Below, piece by piece: positions 51,975 to 61,221 of a DNA stretch of 64,000 nucleotides. Source of the stretch: Halococcus sediminicola (GTDB lineage Archaea; Halobacteriota; Halobacteria; Halobacteriales; Halococcaceae); contig NZ_BBMP01000024.1 of NCBI RefSeq assembly GCF_000755245.1, positions 85,651-149,650 on the forward strand, in the 5' to 3' direction. Position numbers and translations under genes: made by a program. Every line of letters begins with the position of its first letter. Position 1 is the stretch's first letter. The notes below the pieces were generated by a model that was not told the origin of the DNA, made no database searches, and saw nothing but the letters and a program-made list of their open reading frames with translations.

Positions 51975-53327
51975 TCAGTGACCAGCAGAGAGTGACTGGA
52001 TTGCATATGCTTCAGCGAGCTCAACCACATCGTAGACGTGGATACCGGTTTTGAACCAGAGCACCCGCTCAGCTTCAAGATCAATGTCCTCGCTCGTGCA
52101 GTCCAGTTCTTCGGACACCGCGGGCACCAGATTATCCACATCTGCTTGACGGATCTTGGAGAGTTTCTCATCGAGATATTCGGGCGTCCAGAAGCCCACG
52201 ATCTCGAGAATCGCCCGGCGGCCGTCAGGATGTTCCAGCGCGAAATCCGGCAACAGGACCTCCGCTCCCAGATCGATCACGTCATCCTCGCGGACCAGTT
52301 CCCACTCCGTGTTCGACCGGTTCCACTTGTCGGCGAGCGTGCGTTCGAGGTCGCTGTCGAACTGGCTCCCACCGCTGTAGTGCGTTTGGAGTCCCACTGT
52401 CTGATCCAGCGTCAGTTCTCGTGTTTCGTTGGCTGACTCGTCGGTGAGAATCTCCGCGGTAAGCTCCCACCGCTCGCAGTGGGGCAACGCCGGCAGGAAG
52501 TTCGCCATCCGAATGCCGTACTTGCGTGACTGCCGGAACAGCGAGGCTGGACCGTCCAAGATCGCTTCGTACCCCTCCGCGAAGTCCGTACTCGAGACGC
52601 GCTTGCCGTGTTCGTCGATCGGATAGATCCGGTGCATCAGCCCGAACAGCTTCACATAGCTGAACACCGTCGCAAACTGGTCCCACACTCGAATACGCAA
52701 CTCGGTCGCGTCGTAGAGCACTGCCTGCGCGAGCGCGAGGTTGTACCGATGCAGCAGCCACTCGACAGTGAGTTGCTTGCCTGTGTACGTTTCCTCGCTC
52801 TGGCCAGTCAACTGAGTCATACTGGTCGTCCCATCAGTATCCAGTTCGACCGACTCGGCGACCTGGTCGCCGAAGCGCACGAGGCGATTGTTCGCGTCGA
52901 GGTCCGCATACATCCCCTGGTGACACTCCGCGAGTGAAATGCCGAGGTCGTCAGCGACCGACGTGTAGATGTCGAGCTTCCGCGTATCCGCACCGAGCGT
53001 CGGCTGTCGAACGATGGGATACGCGTCATTCGCCCGCTCGAACAGGCGTTGGCGGATCTCGCGCGGCTCGGCTGCCGCTACCGTTTCGAAGTCGCACTCG
53101 TCGCGCAGCAATTTCGCCAACCCCTGGATGATCTTGTAATCGGTATCCGCCACCGTCAGTTGGTCGACCGCGGTGTCGAGATCGGCCTTCGGCTCACCAA
53201 CGTGTGTCTCGAACAGCTCGATCAACTCGCTCGCCGTCTCCCGGTACCGAGCATCGTCGGGATCGATGAACAGCGGCGTCACCTCGCCATCGGATGTCCG
53301 CGAGCGCGCGAGATCGGCCGTCAGCAT
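51975..53327 (-). CDS. Bax1-like (DUF790) nuclease, partner of XPB
   Basis: A 450-aa protein of the DUF790 family. The N-terminal half is helical (DEVTPLFIDP-like start, ELIELFETHVGEPKADLDTA). The C-terminal half has a PD-(D/E)XK-like nuclease pattern: FDSDLERTLADKWNRSNTEW, LLPDFALEHPDGRRAILEIV GF. In archaea Bax1 binds XPB and cuts the bubble it opens, a route akin to nucleotide excision repair. It starts 34 bases after the helicase gene ends, in the same direction, as in known xpb-bax1 operons. Confidence 0.85.
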   Translation of the reverse strand: MLTADLARSRTSDGEVTPLFIDPDDARYRETASELIELFETHVGEPKADLDTAVDQLTVADTDYKIIQGLAKLLRDECDFETVAAAEPREIRQRLFERANDAYPIVRQPTLGADTRKLDIYTSVADDLGISLAECHQGMYADLDANNRLVRFGDQVAESVELDTDGTTSMTQLTGQSEETYTGKQLTVEWLLHRYNLALAQAVLYDATELRIRVWDQFATVFSYVKLFGLMHRIYPIDEHGKRVSSTDFAEGYEAILDGPASLFRQSRKYGIRMANFLPALPHCERWELTAEILTDESANETRELTLDQTVGLQTHYSGGSQFDSDLERTLADKWNRSNTEWELVREDDVIDLGAEVLLPDFALEHPDGRRAILEIVGFWTPEYLDEKLSKIRQADVDNLVPAVSEELDCTSEDIDLEAERVLWFKTGIHVYDVVELAEAYAIQSLSAGH

Positions 53328-53361
53328 GGCTCCGGTCTCACTGTGTTGGTCATGGTCGCGG

Positions 53362-54822
53362 TCACGCTTCTGCCTCGACGCCTTCGCGGCGGCGCTGGGA
53401 GACGTAGTTCTCCATCGTGTCCGTGGCGATGATCTCGTAGAGCCGCGCGGGTTGGCGCTCGTCTGTGGGTCGCAGGATGCGACCGAGACGCTGGGCGTAC
53501 TGGCGTTTCGACGCGCTTCCAGAGAGAATGATCCCGACGTTGGCGGCCGGGACGTCGATGCCCTCGTCCAGCACCTGCGAGGTTGCCAAGATCGAGTACT
53601 CGCCGGTTCGGAATCGTTCGAGGATCTCCGTGCGTTCGTCGGTTTTCGTCTGATGAGTGATGCACGGGATAATGAACTCTTGAGAGATCTCGTAGGCGAA
53701 ATCGTTGTTCGCGGTGAAGATGATCGTCCGGTCGTCGTGATGGCGTTTGAGCAGTGTATCGAGCGTATCGAGTTTCTTCGTGGCGGTGCGCGCGAGTTCC
53801 TCGGCGCGTTGCTTGGCGATCAGTGCGCGCCGACCATTGGAATCGTACGAAGTATGCGCGAGAAACTCCTGATAGCCTTCGGCTTTCCAGAGGTCGAAGT
53901 CATGCGTATCGACGTACTCGCGATAGATGCCGTACTCCTCGTCGTACTGTGAGCGCTCATCGTCGGTCAACTCGACCTGCATGTGGATGGTTTCGTACTC
54001 GCTGAGGTACTCGCCAGCGAGTTCGTCGACCTCCTCTTCGTAGACGACGGGACCGATGAGGCCCGTGTCTTCGAGGAGCTCGTGGGCATCGTCGGCGCGT
54101 TCGTAGGTGGCGGTTAGTCCGAGACGATAGGGCGCGATGGTCATCTCGGGGATCTGTCTGTAGGTCGGAGCTGGCAGATGGTGAATTTCGTCTGCGATCA
54201 GCAGCCCGAACTGGTCGCCGTACTCGTCGATATAGCGATACGCGCTGTCGTAGGTCGTGACTGTGATGGGCCTGATCTCGTGGGTGCCGCCACCGAGCAC
54301 GCCGACCGCCTGTCCGGCTCCATCTTCCCTCTGACGGGGAAGTTGGTCGCCGAAGGCGTTGGTGAGCGTCGCATGCCACTGGTTCATCAGATCGATCGTC
54401 GGCGCAACCACGAGCGTGGCGACACCAGCGTCGGCGATTACCTGGATACCGAGAAATGTCTTCCCGCTCCCAGTTGGGAGGACGACGCTGCCTCGACGAT
54501 CATTGGCTCGCCACGCATCGAGCGCCGCCTGCTGGTACTCGCGTGGTTCGATCTGGAGCGCGGGATCGAGAGCGAAGGCGGGATACGCCCGAGCTGTGTC
54601 CTCAAGCGTAACAGTAGCCGACTGGATCGTCTCTTGGTCGACTGATTCCTCTACCGCGGGGCCGGGGATATCGTCATCCCATGTGTCGGCCCATTCGAGC
54701 AGGCTACGATAGCGATATGCGGGTGCGCGGTAGTCGCCAACCCGATCGTCCCACTCCGCGTACGGAACCTCCTCGCTGGCCTCTTGAAGTAGGAGTGTGC
54801 CTCCGTCGAACTCGATCCGCAT
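53362..54822 (-). CDS. XPB-family DNA repair helicase
   Basis: A 486-aa SF2 helicase. The N-terminal damage-recognition-like region begins MRIEFDGGTLLLQEASEEVP. Walker A is VLPTGSGKTFL, motif II LLIADEIHHLP, motif III GLTATYERAD, and the helicase-C block DEGIDVPAANVGIILSGSAS with QRLGRILRPTD. A Bax1-like nuclease follows. ATG 54822 gives the family start; ATG 54858 adds 12 residues with three Cys and is less likely, and upstream residues to 55116 overlap the CcbP copy on the same strand. Confidence 0.9.
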   Translation of the reverse strand: MRIEFDGGTLLLQEASEEVPYAEWDDRVGDYRAPAYRYRSLLEWADTWDDDIPGPAVEESVDQETIQSATVTLEDTARAYPAFALDPALQIEPREYQQAALDAWRANDRRGSVVLPTGSGKTFLGIQVIADAGVATLVVAPTIDLMNQWHATLTNAFGDQLPRQREDGAGQAVGVLGGGTHEIRPITVTTYDSAYRYIDEYGDQFGLLIADEIHHLPAPTYRQIPEMTIAPYRLGLTATYERADDAHELLEDTGLIGPVVYEEEVDELAGEYLSEYETIHMQVELTDDERSQYDEEYGIYREYVDTHDFDLWKAEGYQEFLAHTSYDSNGRRALIAKQRAEELARTATKKLDTLDTLLKRHHDDRTIIFTANNDFAYEISQEFIIPCITHQTKTDERTEILERFRTGEYSILATSQVLDEGIDVPAANVGIILSGSASKRQYAQRLGRILRPTDERQPARLYEIIATDTMENYVSQRRREGVEAEA

Positions 54823-54955
54823 CTGGCAAATACCACAGCCGCAATCCAAATAAACCATACTGATTGGTGGAGGGACGTTCGGTTTCGGACCATCTACCTC
54901 TGTTTCTGCGGGTACAGGGTGACGGGTGGGTCCGTCGGGTACAGAACCACGGCCG

Positions 54956-55312
54956 TCAGCGTTCGAGCCAGTACTGCCAGTCGGCAATCGCTTGTTCAGT
55001 GGTACTGCCGACGTCGACAGGCTCAAGTTGCTCAAGAGGCACGCCAAGTGTTCTGTCCATCCACTCGATCGTCGCGAACTGCTGGCTGAGAGTCGGCTCT
55101 GTCGATGACATTCCAACTACGCGTACGGGTTCGCCTTCCTCCAGGGGCGATTCCTCGCGCTCGGTGCGACAGCGCGCTTCGAACGGGAACTCCAGCGTAT
55201 CGTCGAGATAGGCGTTCCAGCCCATTGCCTGCTCGTCCGCATCGTAGGTATCGACGATGATCTCCATCTCAATGCGTTCGTCCCGCTCTTCGTCTCTCCC
55301 GGAGTGTGTCAT
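54956..55312 (-). CDS. CcbP-like calcium-binding protein, copy 2
   Basis: A 118-aa paralogue of the protein at 51570-51923, with the same RDEERDERIEMEIIVDTY core and LDDTLEFPFEARC block. Differences cluster in the first five residues and the last third. It is upstream of the XPB gene in the same direction. The DNA identity with copy 1 over most codons shows recent duplication or gene conversion. Confidence 0.75.
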   Translation of the reverse strand: MTHSGRDEERDERIEMEIIVDTYDADEQAMGWNAYLDDTLEFPFEARCRTEREESPLEEGEPVRVVGMSSTEPTLSQQFATIEWMDRTLGVPLEQLEPVDVGSTTEQAIADWQYWLER

Positions 55313-55474
55313 CGCCCATCAGTACTCAGCCCAGACGGAAGATGCTCAGGTCGGCCGAACCCACCCACCGGCCTGTCCAGAGTCGCTCAATCGTCACCGC
55401 AAACGTACAGCTACCACGGGCTGCCAATACAACCATCCCGAGGAGTTACGCGGCTGTGTCGCGAACCCCTGCGT

Positions 55475-56068
55475 ATGGATCGCACACCAGCGGCATTCTC
55501 CGAGGCTCTCTGGTCCGGTGACACCAAGCAGGCGAATCGCGCAATCGATGAACTTGACCAGATGGAGCCCGAAGAACAAGCGGAACTGTTCGATGAAGCG
55601 TTCGAGATCTGCCGAGAACTATATGCAGACGGGAACGGGTACCAACGTCAATCCGCAATTCGCTTTGCAGCCGAACTGTATCCACGATTGGCACTCCGAA
55701 CAGTTGGCGCGGAGTTTACTGACGATGCGCTTCCGGGTGAGCACACGACCGAGGAAACTGCGTCACATCGACAGCGACTTCGAGAGCTGTATCTCGAAGC
55801 ACTCACCGATGACGACGGCCGCGTTCGGCGCGCAGCAGCCAAGCATATCAAAATTCTCGGGCTATCGGCCACCATTATCGACGCCGAAGACGAACTTGAT
55901 TACCTTCTCGAAGAAGTGAAATCACTCAAGTCGGACTACCCAGGCTCGAAACAAAAGCACATCCAACAAGCGTACGAAAACATTGCTGTCCATGCCAACG
56001 AGTCGGCATTCGCTCTCTCAAACGCAGTGCCTGAATCTCTCAAATGGGATAGCGACTCTCAGGAATAG
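55475..56068 (+). CDS. Helical (HEAT-like) hypothetical protein (197 aa)
   Basis: From ATG 55475 the protein reads MDRTPAAFSEALWSGDTKQA and consists of amphipathic helices, some in HEAT-like pairs (GRVRRAAAKHIKILGLSATI). It ends with a Ser/Asp tail. The earlier start at 55304 is rejected because the first 57 residues are Pro/Ser-rich and unlike a protein core. No function known; HEAT-like proteins serve as protein-binding scaffolds. Confidence 0.65.
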   Translation: MDRTPAAFSEALWSGDTKQANRAIDELDQMEPEEQAELFDEAFEICRELYADGNGYQRQSAIRFAAELYPRLALRTVGAEFTDDALPGEHTTEETASHRQRLRELYLEALTDDDGRVRRAAAKHIKILGLSATIIDAEDELDYLLEEVKSLKSDYPGSKQKHIQQAYENIAVHANESAFALSNAVPESLKWDSDSQE

Positions 56069-56219
56069 TAACCACAGCCCATCTTATCAAATTCCGCGTT
56101 CGCCCTCAACGATTGCTCTCTTCAAGTGGTCACGGCATGCCATCAACGCAAGCGTCACGCTAACAACGACGTCTACATCCTCCCCACTCTCGAATAGTCC
56201 CTCTCGGTCCTTGCCCCGA

Positions 56220-57053
56220 TTAGGCCGGAACCGCCGAGAGCATCCCACGAACAACACTCGCCAGTTCCTCAACTTCCGCCTCACGGAGGCGTTCGTCACC
56301 CAGCACTAACCGCAGTCGTGGACGCCCGACATCAATCGGCACTTTCTCCGTCTCGATCAACCCCTGCTCTTCGAGGCTGGTTTTCGTCCGTGAGAACGTC
56401 GCCTTGCTCGCGACGCCTACATCCTCGCCCCACTTCGAGATATCGTACAAGAGTTGCTCGTGTTTCGCCGCCACGAGCAAGCCCGCCGCCACCTCATCGA
56501 CGTCGCCTTCGTCACGCATACTCCCAGGTGAGTCCAGTACCGTCCGAAAGTCCGACTCGACCTCCGAACCGAACTCATCAGCAAGCGATTCTAACACGCG
56601 CGAGCGCGCTGGTGTCCGTAGATCGAGTCCTTCACCGTTGTCCCAGAGACCGCTCCAGCGCTCGCGAGCCGCCTCGACGAACTCCTCGTCAGTAGTGACG
56701 AGCGAAGCAGTATGCTCGTCGCCCGGCTTGACGAGCGAGACTACCGCTTCGGTGGTTACCAACAGCGTGCTCTCTAAGTACTCACTCGCTGCTCTCACTT
56801 CGAGAGTGTCCACTTCGATCAACTCCGCAGCTTTGCTCGCCAGCACGAAATCCTCCCGGATCCATTTCAACACGTCTTCCCGGGCGAGCAAGCGCACTTC
56901 TGGCGGATCCTCGCTCTCCGCGAGCACATCGACGAGTCCCCGCGTCGATTCTTCATCGAAACCCACTGCAAGCACCTCTCCACCTTCCCCATCGAGGATC
57001 TCGCAAAGGCTCTCACTCATTGAGGTCTTCACTCGGTGCGAACTGAGCGTCAT
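56220..57053 (-). CDS. TbsP-like transcriptional regulator (DUF5821)
   Basis: A protein of about 277 aa. The N-terminal domain (EVLAVGFDEESTRGLVDVLA, LLAREDVLKWIREDFVLASK) is followed by a C-terminal winged helix (DVGVASKATFSRTKTSLEEQ, GLIETEKVPIDVGRPRLRLV). This layout matches TbsP, the haloarchaeal regulator that works with TrmB in controlling sugar metabolism, as I recall it. ATG 57053 or ATG 57020 (MSESLCEILD) are both possible starts. Two TrmB-like genes occur 47 kb away in the window; any link is speculative. Confidence 0.65.
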   Translation of the reverse strand: MTLSSHRVKTSMSESLCEILDGEGGEVLAVGFDEESTRGLVDVLAESEDPPEVRLLAREDVLKWIREDFVLASKAAELIEVDTLEVRAASEYLESTLLVTTEAVVSLVKPGDEHTASLVTTDEEFVEAARERWSGLWDNGEGLDLRTPARSRVLESLADEFGSEVESDFRTVLDSPGSMRDEGDVDEVAAGLLVAAKHEQLLYDISKWGEDVGVASKATFSRTKTSLEEQGLIETEKVPIDVGRPRLRLVLGDERLREAEVEELASVVRGMLSAVPA

Positions 57054-57343
57054 ACAGCGAAAAGTAGCCCTTGAGCCCATATCAACCTTTTAGTTGTATT
57101 AAAATTTAGTCACCACGAAGGAATATGGTAGAGAAACACACTCAACTGTGTTCGGGAAGTCACTTACTTCTCCGCTTGCCCTCGAAAAGCCAGAAATCAA
57201 GCCTCCCAAACAGCCAGATTAGCCACTGATGCCTCCTTATGTAACAACCGAGAGCGCACAAGATCACCGAGAGTTACATAAGGCAACCATCACACGAAGG
57301 TGGAATCCAACCGCCGAAATTCGAAATCAGCCGTCTCCTCGTC

Positions 57344-58366
57344 TTACCCTTGTTCTGGCTGTGTCTCAAACGAACTCGCTGGCGAAAACTCGGTTAGCTC
57401 CTCTATTTCCTGCTCTAAGCGTTCGACTTCTTGGCGGAGGACATCTGCCTCGGGATCGCCGCTGACTGCCAGTCGGTCTTTCAGCCCCTGTAAGCGTGTT
57501 TCCTTGCGCCCTTCGTCGACCTCCGCTTTCCGGACGTACTCACTCTCACTCACGTCGTACACGTCGGATTCGGAAACGGGGACGACATCCAGCGCTTCCT
57601 CGACTTTCGAGCGGTCGACACCCAGTAGTTGCTCGCGGCCGATGCCAGTCTTCGCGAACGCTTCGAGCACTTCTCGATCATCTTTGAGCGAGCGGTTCCG
57701 GCGCGTCGTTCGCTGGACCGACCCGTACTGGCCGTGCATCGGTCGGTCGTGCCCGACGCGCTCTAAGAGGACGTCAGTCACGTCCTTGCGCAGGTCGTTC
57801 GCGTTGCGCTGAACATCCGACAACAACGTGTAGAGGTTGACCAGCACGGGCGTCTCGACGCTTTCGAGTGCGCTCATGTCCTCGCGTTCGAGCACATCGA
57901 TCAGCAAGAGCATATCCGAGTAGACATCGATGTCCGGCTCCTCACGCTCTCGGTCCTGTTCATTACTCATGTCCGCGCCCGCGTTCATCGACAAGTGCGG
58001 TGCATCGTCCAGCACGGCGCTCTCGTCGGCCTCGGCGAGTTCGGTCAGCGTGCCCTCGCGCTCGTTGAGCACGTAGCGCGGGTGGAGAGCGAGCACCGCC
58101 GCGTACGGTTCGGCTTTCGGTGGAAGACGTTCGAGTTCGTAGCCATCGCTCGCGTCGCGTGCGTGTTCGGCGAGCGATTCGAACTGCTCGCGTTGCAGGG
58201 GTTGGGAATCGCTCGAATCAACGTCCTCGATGACGATGCGCTGGTTCTGTACGTCGGTGATCCGGAACCGCTTCGAAGCCAGCGGTGTGATAAGCGTCGC
58301 TTCGTCAGAGAGTTGCTCACACCGCTCGCAGAGTGTTTCCCACGTTGCACCGAACGGAATCGCCAT
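57344..58366 (-). CDS. Hypothetical protein with C-terminal coiled coil (340 aa)
   Basis: From ATG 58366: MAIPFGATWETLCERCEQLS, a beta-rich domain (TLITPLASKRFRITDVQNQR, IVIEDVD), then a helical part (SDMLLLIDVLEREDMSALES) and a terminal coiled coil (RQEVERLEQEIEELTEF). I know similar haloarchaeal plasmid proteins but no function. It lies next to a zinc-ribbon microprotein on the same strand (gap 118 bases). Confidence 0.65.
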   Translation of the reverse strand: MAIPFGATWETLCERCEQLSDEATLITPLASKRFRITDVQNQRIVIEDVDSSDSQPLQREQFESLAEHARDASDGYELERLPPKAEPYAAVLALHPRYVLNEREGTLTELAEADESAVLDDAPHLSMNAGADMSNEQDREREEPDIDVYSDMLLLIDVLEREDMSALESVETPVLVNLYTLLSDVQRNANDLRKDVTDVLLERVGHDRPMHGQYGSVQRTTRRNRSLKDDREVLEAFAKTGIGREQLLGVDRSKVEEALDVVPVSESDVYDVSESEYVRKAEVDEGRKETRLQGLKDRLAVSGDPEADVLRQEVERLEQEIEELTEFSPASSFETQPEQG

Positions 58367-58484
58367 ACTCCGACTCAGAGACTCACGGTCTAAAGAACCG
58401 TGGGCTACACGCCGGATTCCGAGTCCATCGACCGTCGATCTGGAGACTCCCCGCTCTCGGAGAGAAAGAGAGAAGCTACTCTGT

Positions 58485-58634
58485 TCAGGGGCTGATCTCG
58501 TAGTATGCGATCTCAGCCGAGTCGCAGAGTGGGCACGAATCGGTCTCCGGTTCGACGTTCGCTCCACAGTTGCGGCACTCGACGACGTGCTCCTGTGTCG
58601 AGCGTGAGAGTATCCGTTTGACTGTCTGTATCAT
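58485..58634 (-). CDS. 49-aa zinc-ribbon microprotein
   Basis: The frame reads MIQTVKRILSRSTQEHVVEC, RNCGANVEPETDSCPLCDSA, EIAYYEISP. It is a paralogue of the protein at 44700-44876 with the same zinc spacing and C-terminal EIAxYE. The upstream DNA of both contains GTCACACGCT and a pyrimidine run to the ATG, which suggests shared regulation. Confidence 0.7.
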   Translation of the reverse strand: MIQTVKRILSRSTQEHVVECRNCGANVEPETDSCPLCDSAEIAYYEISP

Positions 58635-58716
58635 GAGAGGGAAAGAAAGCGTGTGACAGCACTCTTTAGAGGTCCGGACTGCGGTCCTCAGCGTGGATAG
58701 CTCCCAACCAGTTATA

Positions 58717-58835
58717 CAGAGGTCGGCTAGCTAGATTCGTCATGCACAGTTATCTGTGAAATTTAGGCTGCCGAAGTTGGTTTCGGTATCTGTCGCACAT
58801 GAGATGTTCATCTGCCGGACTTCAGACGACACGTC
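58717..58835 (+). repeat. Dispersed ~100-bp non-coding repeat, copy C
   Basis: The blocks ACAGAGGTCGGCTAG, AGATTCGTCATGCACAG, TGAAATTTAGGCTGCCG, CATGAGATGTTCATCTGCC and GGACTTCAG parallel copy A. It is the most diverged copy. The rest of the gap 58635-59090 holds no supported gene. Confidence 0.55.
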
Positions 58836-59090
58836 AATGATCCGGTGTTGGCGATGACACACTCGGCAGGGGGAGGCTAACCATATCAATCGGGCAACCG
58901 GTGTGGAGTTCGGCGATGGCCTCGGTCGCCTGTGGGGCATGCCGTGACTGACCACGACGTTGCGCGGCAGGCAGATCCCTAGTTTTGTCGAGCAGTGCCC
59001 CTCTCGCTACCAGGTCACCAAACCGTTTGTCCTCCGCTGCCGGCTCTCGCCCGGCGAACAATAATACGCACCCCGCGGGTAGCGCCGTCA

Positions 59091-60434
59091 ATGAACGTCG
59101 CACTCGTCGTGATGGACACGCTGCGTTTTGATGCCTTCCGCGAACAGTTCGACTGGCTGCCGGGGATTCGATTCACGAACGCATGGGCGACGAGTCACTG
59201 GACCGTCCCCGTTCACGCCTCGTTGTTCGCCGGGAAGTACCCGAGCGAGCTCGGCGTTCACGTCGACAACCAAGCGCTCGACTGCCCGGAACCCGTGATC
59301 GCGGAACAGCTCAGCGAGACCGGCTACACGACGCATGCGTTCGCCAGCAACATCATCCTCGCCAGACCGTTCGGCTTCGACCGCGGGTTCGACGAGTACA
59401 CCGGTACGTGGAAATTCCGTGCGCTCTCGGGCGACGTCTTCGACTGGGAGGTATTCGCCGACGAGCAGCAGGGACCGGCCGCCTACGCACAGGCAGGCTG
59501 GGACTGTCTTACTGAACCCTACGAGACGTGGCCATCGCTCGCACGCGGGGCGCGCGTCGCGCTCGATCGCGTCGATGAGCCGCCGGGCCACGAAACACAG
59601 GAAGCGCTTGATTACGTTCGACGGACGGAGTTCGGCGACCGCGAGTTCCTGTTCGTCAATCTGATGGACGCGCACATGCCGCATACGCCACCCGAGAGCT
59701 ACCGGACCGCCGAGACCGACGAACCGTACGAGACGGCGACCGAGTACAACGGCTTAGTCGCGACTGCCGGCGATGGTCCCGATACCGGTTCTTCCGTGCT
59801 CAAGCAGGCCTACGACGACAGCGTGCGCTATCTCTCGGACGTGTATCGGAAGATGCACGCCGAGCTGCTGGCCGACTTCGACGTGGTCGTCACGCTCTCC
59901 GACCACGGCGAACTGTTCGGCGAGCACGATGTCTGGCAGCACTCCTATGGTGTGTATCCCGAACTCACACATGTCCCGTGCGTGATTTCGGGGGAGGGAA
60001 TCGACGACGCGACCCGCACCGAGCCGGTCAGCCTGCTCGATGTCCACCGGACGCTGCTCAATCTCACGGGTATCGAGGGCGAGTCGTGGGGGAACGGACT
60101 GCTCGACGCGAGTGACCCGACCGTCACCGCCGATCCGACCCCGCGGGAGTGTCTCGTGGAGTATCTCGGGCCGAACCCCCGTAATCGAGAGAAGATCGAG
60201 CGGCTCGGCTACGACCCGACCCGATTCGACGAGGAGTTGTTCGGCATTGCGGCCGGCTCGTCGTACGGCTATGAGACGACCGATGGCTTCCGCGTCGCCG
60301 GCGACGCCGACGAGAGCGCGCTCCAAGAGCGACTCGCCGAACGCCGCGCGGAGATCGACCGGCGCGACGCGCGCTCCGAGCGCGGGGTTTCGGAAGCGAC
60401 GCGCCGGCAGCTCGAACAGCTCGGCTACGCCTAG
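59091..60434 (+). CDS. Sulfatase/alkaline-phosphatase-fold hydrolase
   Basis: A 447-aa member of the sulfatase superfamily. Metal-site blocks are NVALVVMDTLRFDAF at the start and LSDHGELFGEHDVWQHSYGV near residue 270. The usual formylglycine motif C/S-x-P-x-R is absent. The equivalent place reads SHWTVPVHASLFAGKYPS, so Thr would be the nucleophile. That is found in many haloarchaeal members and argues for phosphoester or phosphoglycerol transfer rather than sulfate cleavage. The start is ATG 59091. It ends four bases inside the convergent TIM-barrel gene. Confidence 0.8.
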   Translation: MNVALVVMDTLRFDAFREQFDWLPGIRFTNAWATSHWTVPVHASLFAGKYPSELGVHVDNQALDCPEPVIAEQLSETGYTTHAFASNIILARPFGFDRGFDEYTGTWKFRALSGDVFDWEVFADEQQGPAAYAQAGWDCLTEPYETWPSLARGARVALDRVDEPPGHETQEALDYVRRTEFGDREFLFVNLMDAHMPHTPPESYRTAETDEPYETATEYNGLVATAGDGPDTGSSVLKQAYDDSVRYLSDVYRKMHAELLADFDVVVTLSDHGELFGEHDVWQHSYGVYPELTHVPCVISGEGIDDATRTEPVSLLDVHRTLLNLTGIEGESWGNGLLDASDPTVTADPTPRECLVEYLGPNPRNREKIERLGYDPTRFDEELFGIAAGSSYGYETTDGFRVAGDADESALQERLAERRAEIDRRDARSERGVSEATRRQLEQLGYA

Positions 60435-61120
60435 TCGCCGACGGCCACCATCCGTGAGAGCTCGTCGGGCTGGGCCTCGGCGAATGCTTCGAGCGCGGCT
60501 CGCTGGTGGTCGGGCATGACTTCGAGCACGACTGTGCCCTCGAACTGGCGGTCGAGCAGCCGCGCGGTCGCCACGAGGTCGATATCGCCCTCGCCGAACG
60601 CCAGTCCGTCCTGGGTGGGCGTCGAATCACAGACATGGACCAGTTCGGTCTGGTCGCCGTATGTCTGGAGGAGTCCTTCGAGTTCGTCCAGATAGTCGCG
60701 TTCGGCCATGAACAGGTGGGCGACGTCAAGGACGAGGTCGTGACCCGGCCGCAGGACCATATATCTGAGGTGACGGGCGCTCACGCCGGTCTTGTTCTCG
60801 TAGCCGTACGGCGATTGCAGGTCGAGCGCTTCGAGATCCGGCGTGTCGACGTGGTTGATGTAGCACGAGTGGAAGACGACGTACGCATCGAACGCCGCCG
60901 CGAGGCGGTCGGTCCGATGGAGGTACTCGTGCTCTTCGAGCGGGACGTGCGGCGTGTGCGCCGACACCACCTGCACGTCACCGTCGGCGACGGTCTCGAC
61001 GGTCTCATCGACGGATTCGAGGTGATCCCGTTCGAGATACAGTTCCACCGCCTCGAACCCTCGGTCGGCCGCGGCGGCGAGCGCGTCCGATTCCGGTGGG
61101 CATTTGCCGGCGACCAACAT
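60431..61120 (-). CDS. Xylose-isomerase-like TIM-barrel protein
   Basis: A 229-aa sugar-isomerase/endonuclease IV-like barrel. Blocks are AADRGFEAVELYLERDHL, VVSAHTPHVPLEEHEYLH, LVLDVAHLFMAERDYLDELE, LVHVCDSTPTQDGLAFGEGD and VVLEVMPDHQ, with the metal-binding His, Asp and Glu in the usual order. The likely role is isomerase or epimerase of a sugar or sugar derivative. Paired convergently with a sulfatase-fold enzyme, it may belong to a cell-surface glycan pathway, which is inference. Confidence 0.8.
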   Translation of the reverse strand: MLVAGKCPPESDALAAAADRGFEAVELYLERDHLESVDETVETVADGDVQVVSAHTPHVPLEEHEYLHRTDRLAAAFDAYVVFHSCYINHVDTPDLEALDLQSPYGYENKTGVSARHLRYMVLRPGHDLVLDVAHLFMAERDYLDELEGLLQTYGDQTELVHVCDSTPTQDGLAFGEGDIDLVATARLLDRQFEGTVVLEVMPDHQRAALEAFAEAQPDELSRMVAVGD

Positions 61121-61221
61121 TGCCCCAACTCGACCACCCAGCGACCTATCGTGACCACCTGCATGTGAAAGGGCTACTTTACAGTTTCCGGATTAACAGT
61201 AGCTTTCCGCCGGGGCCACCG

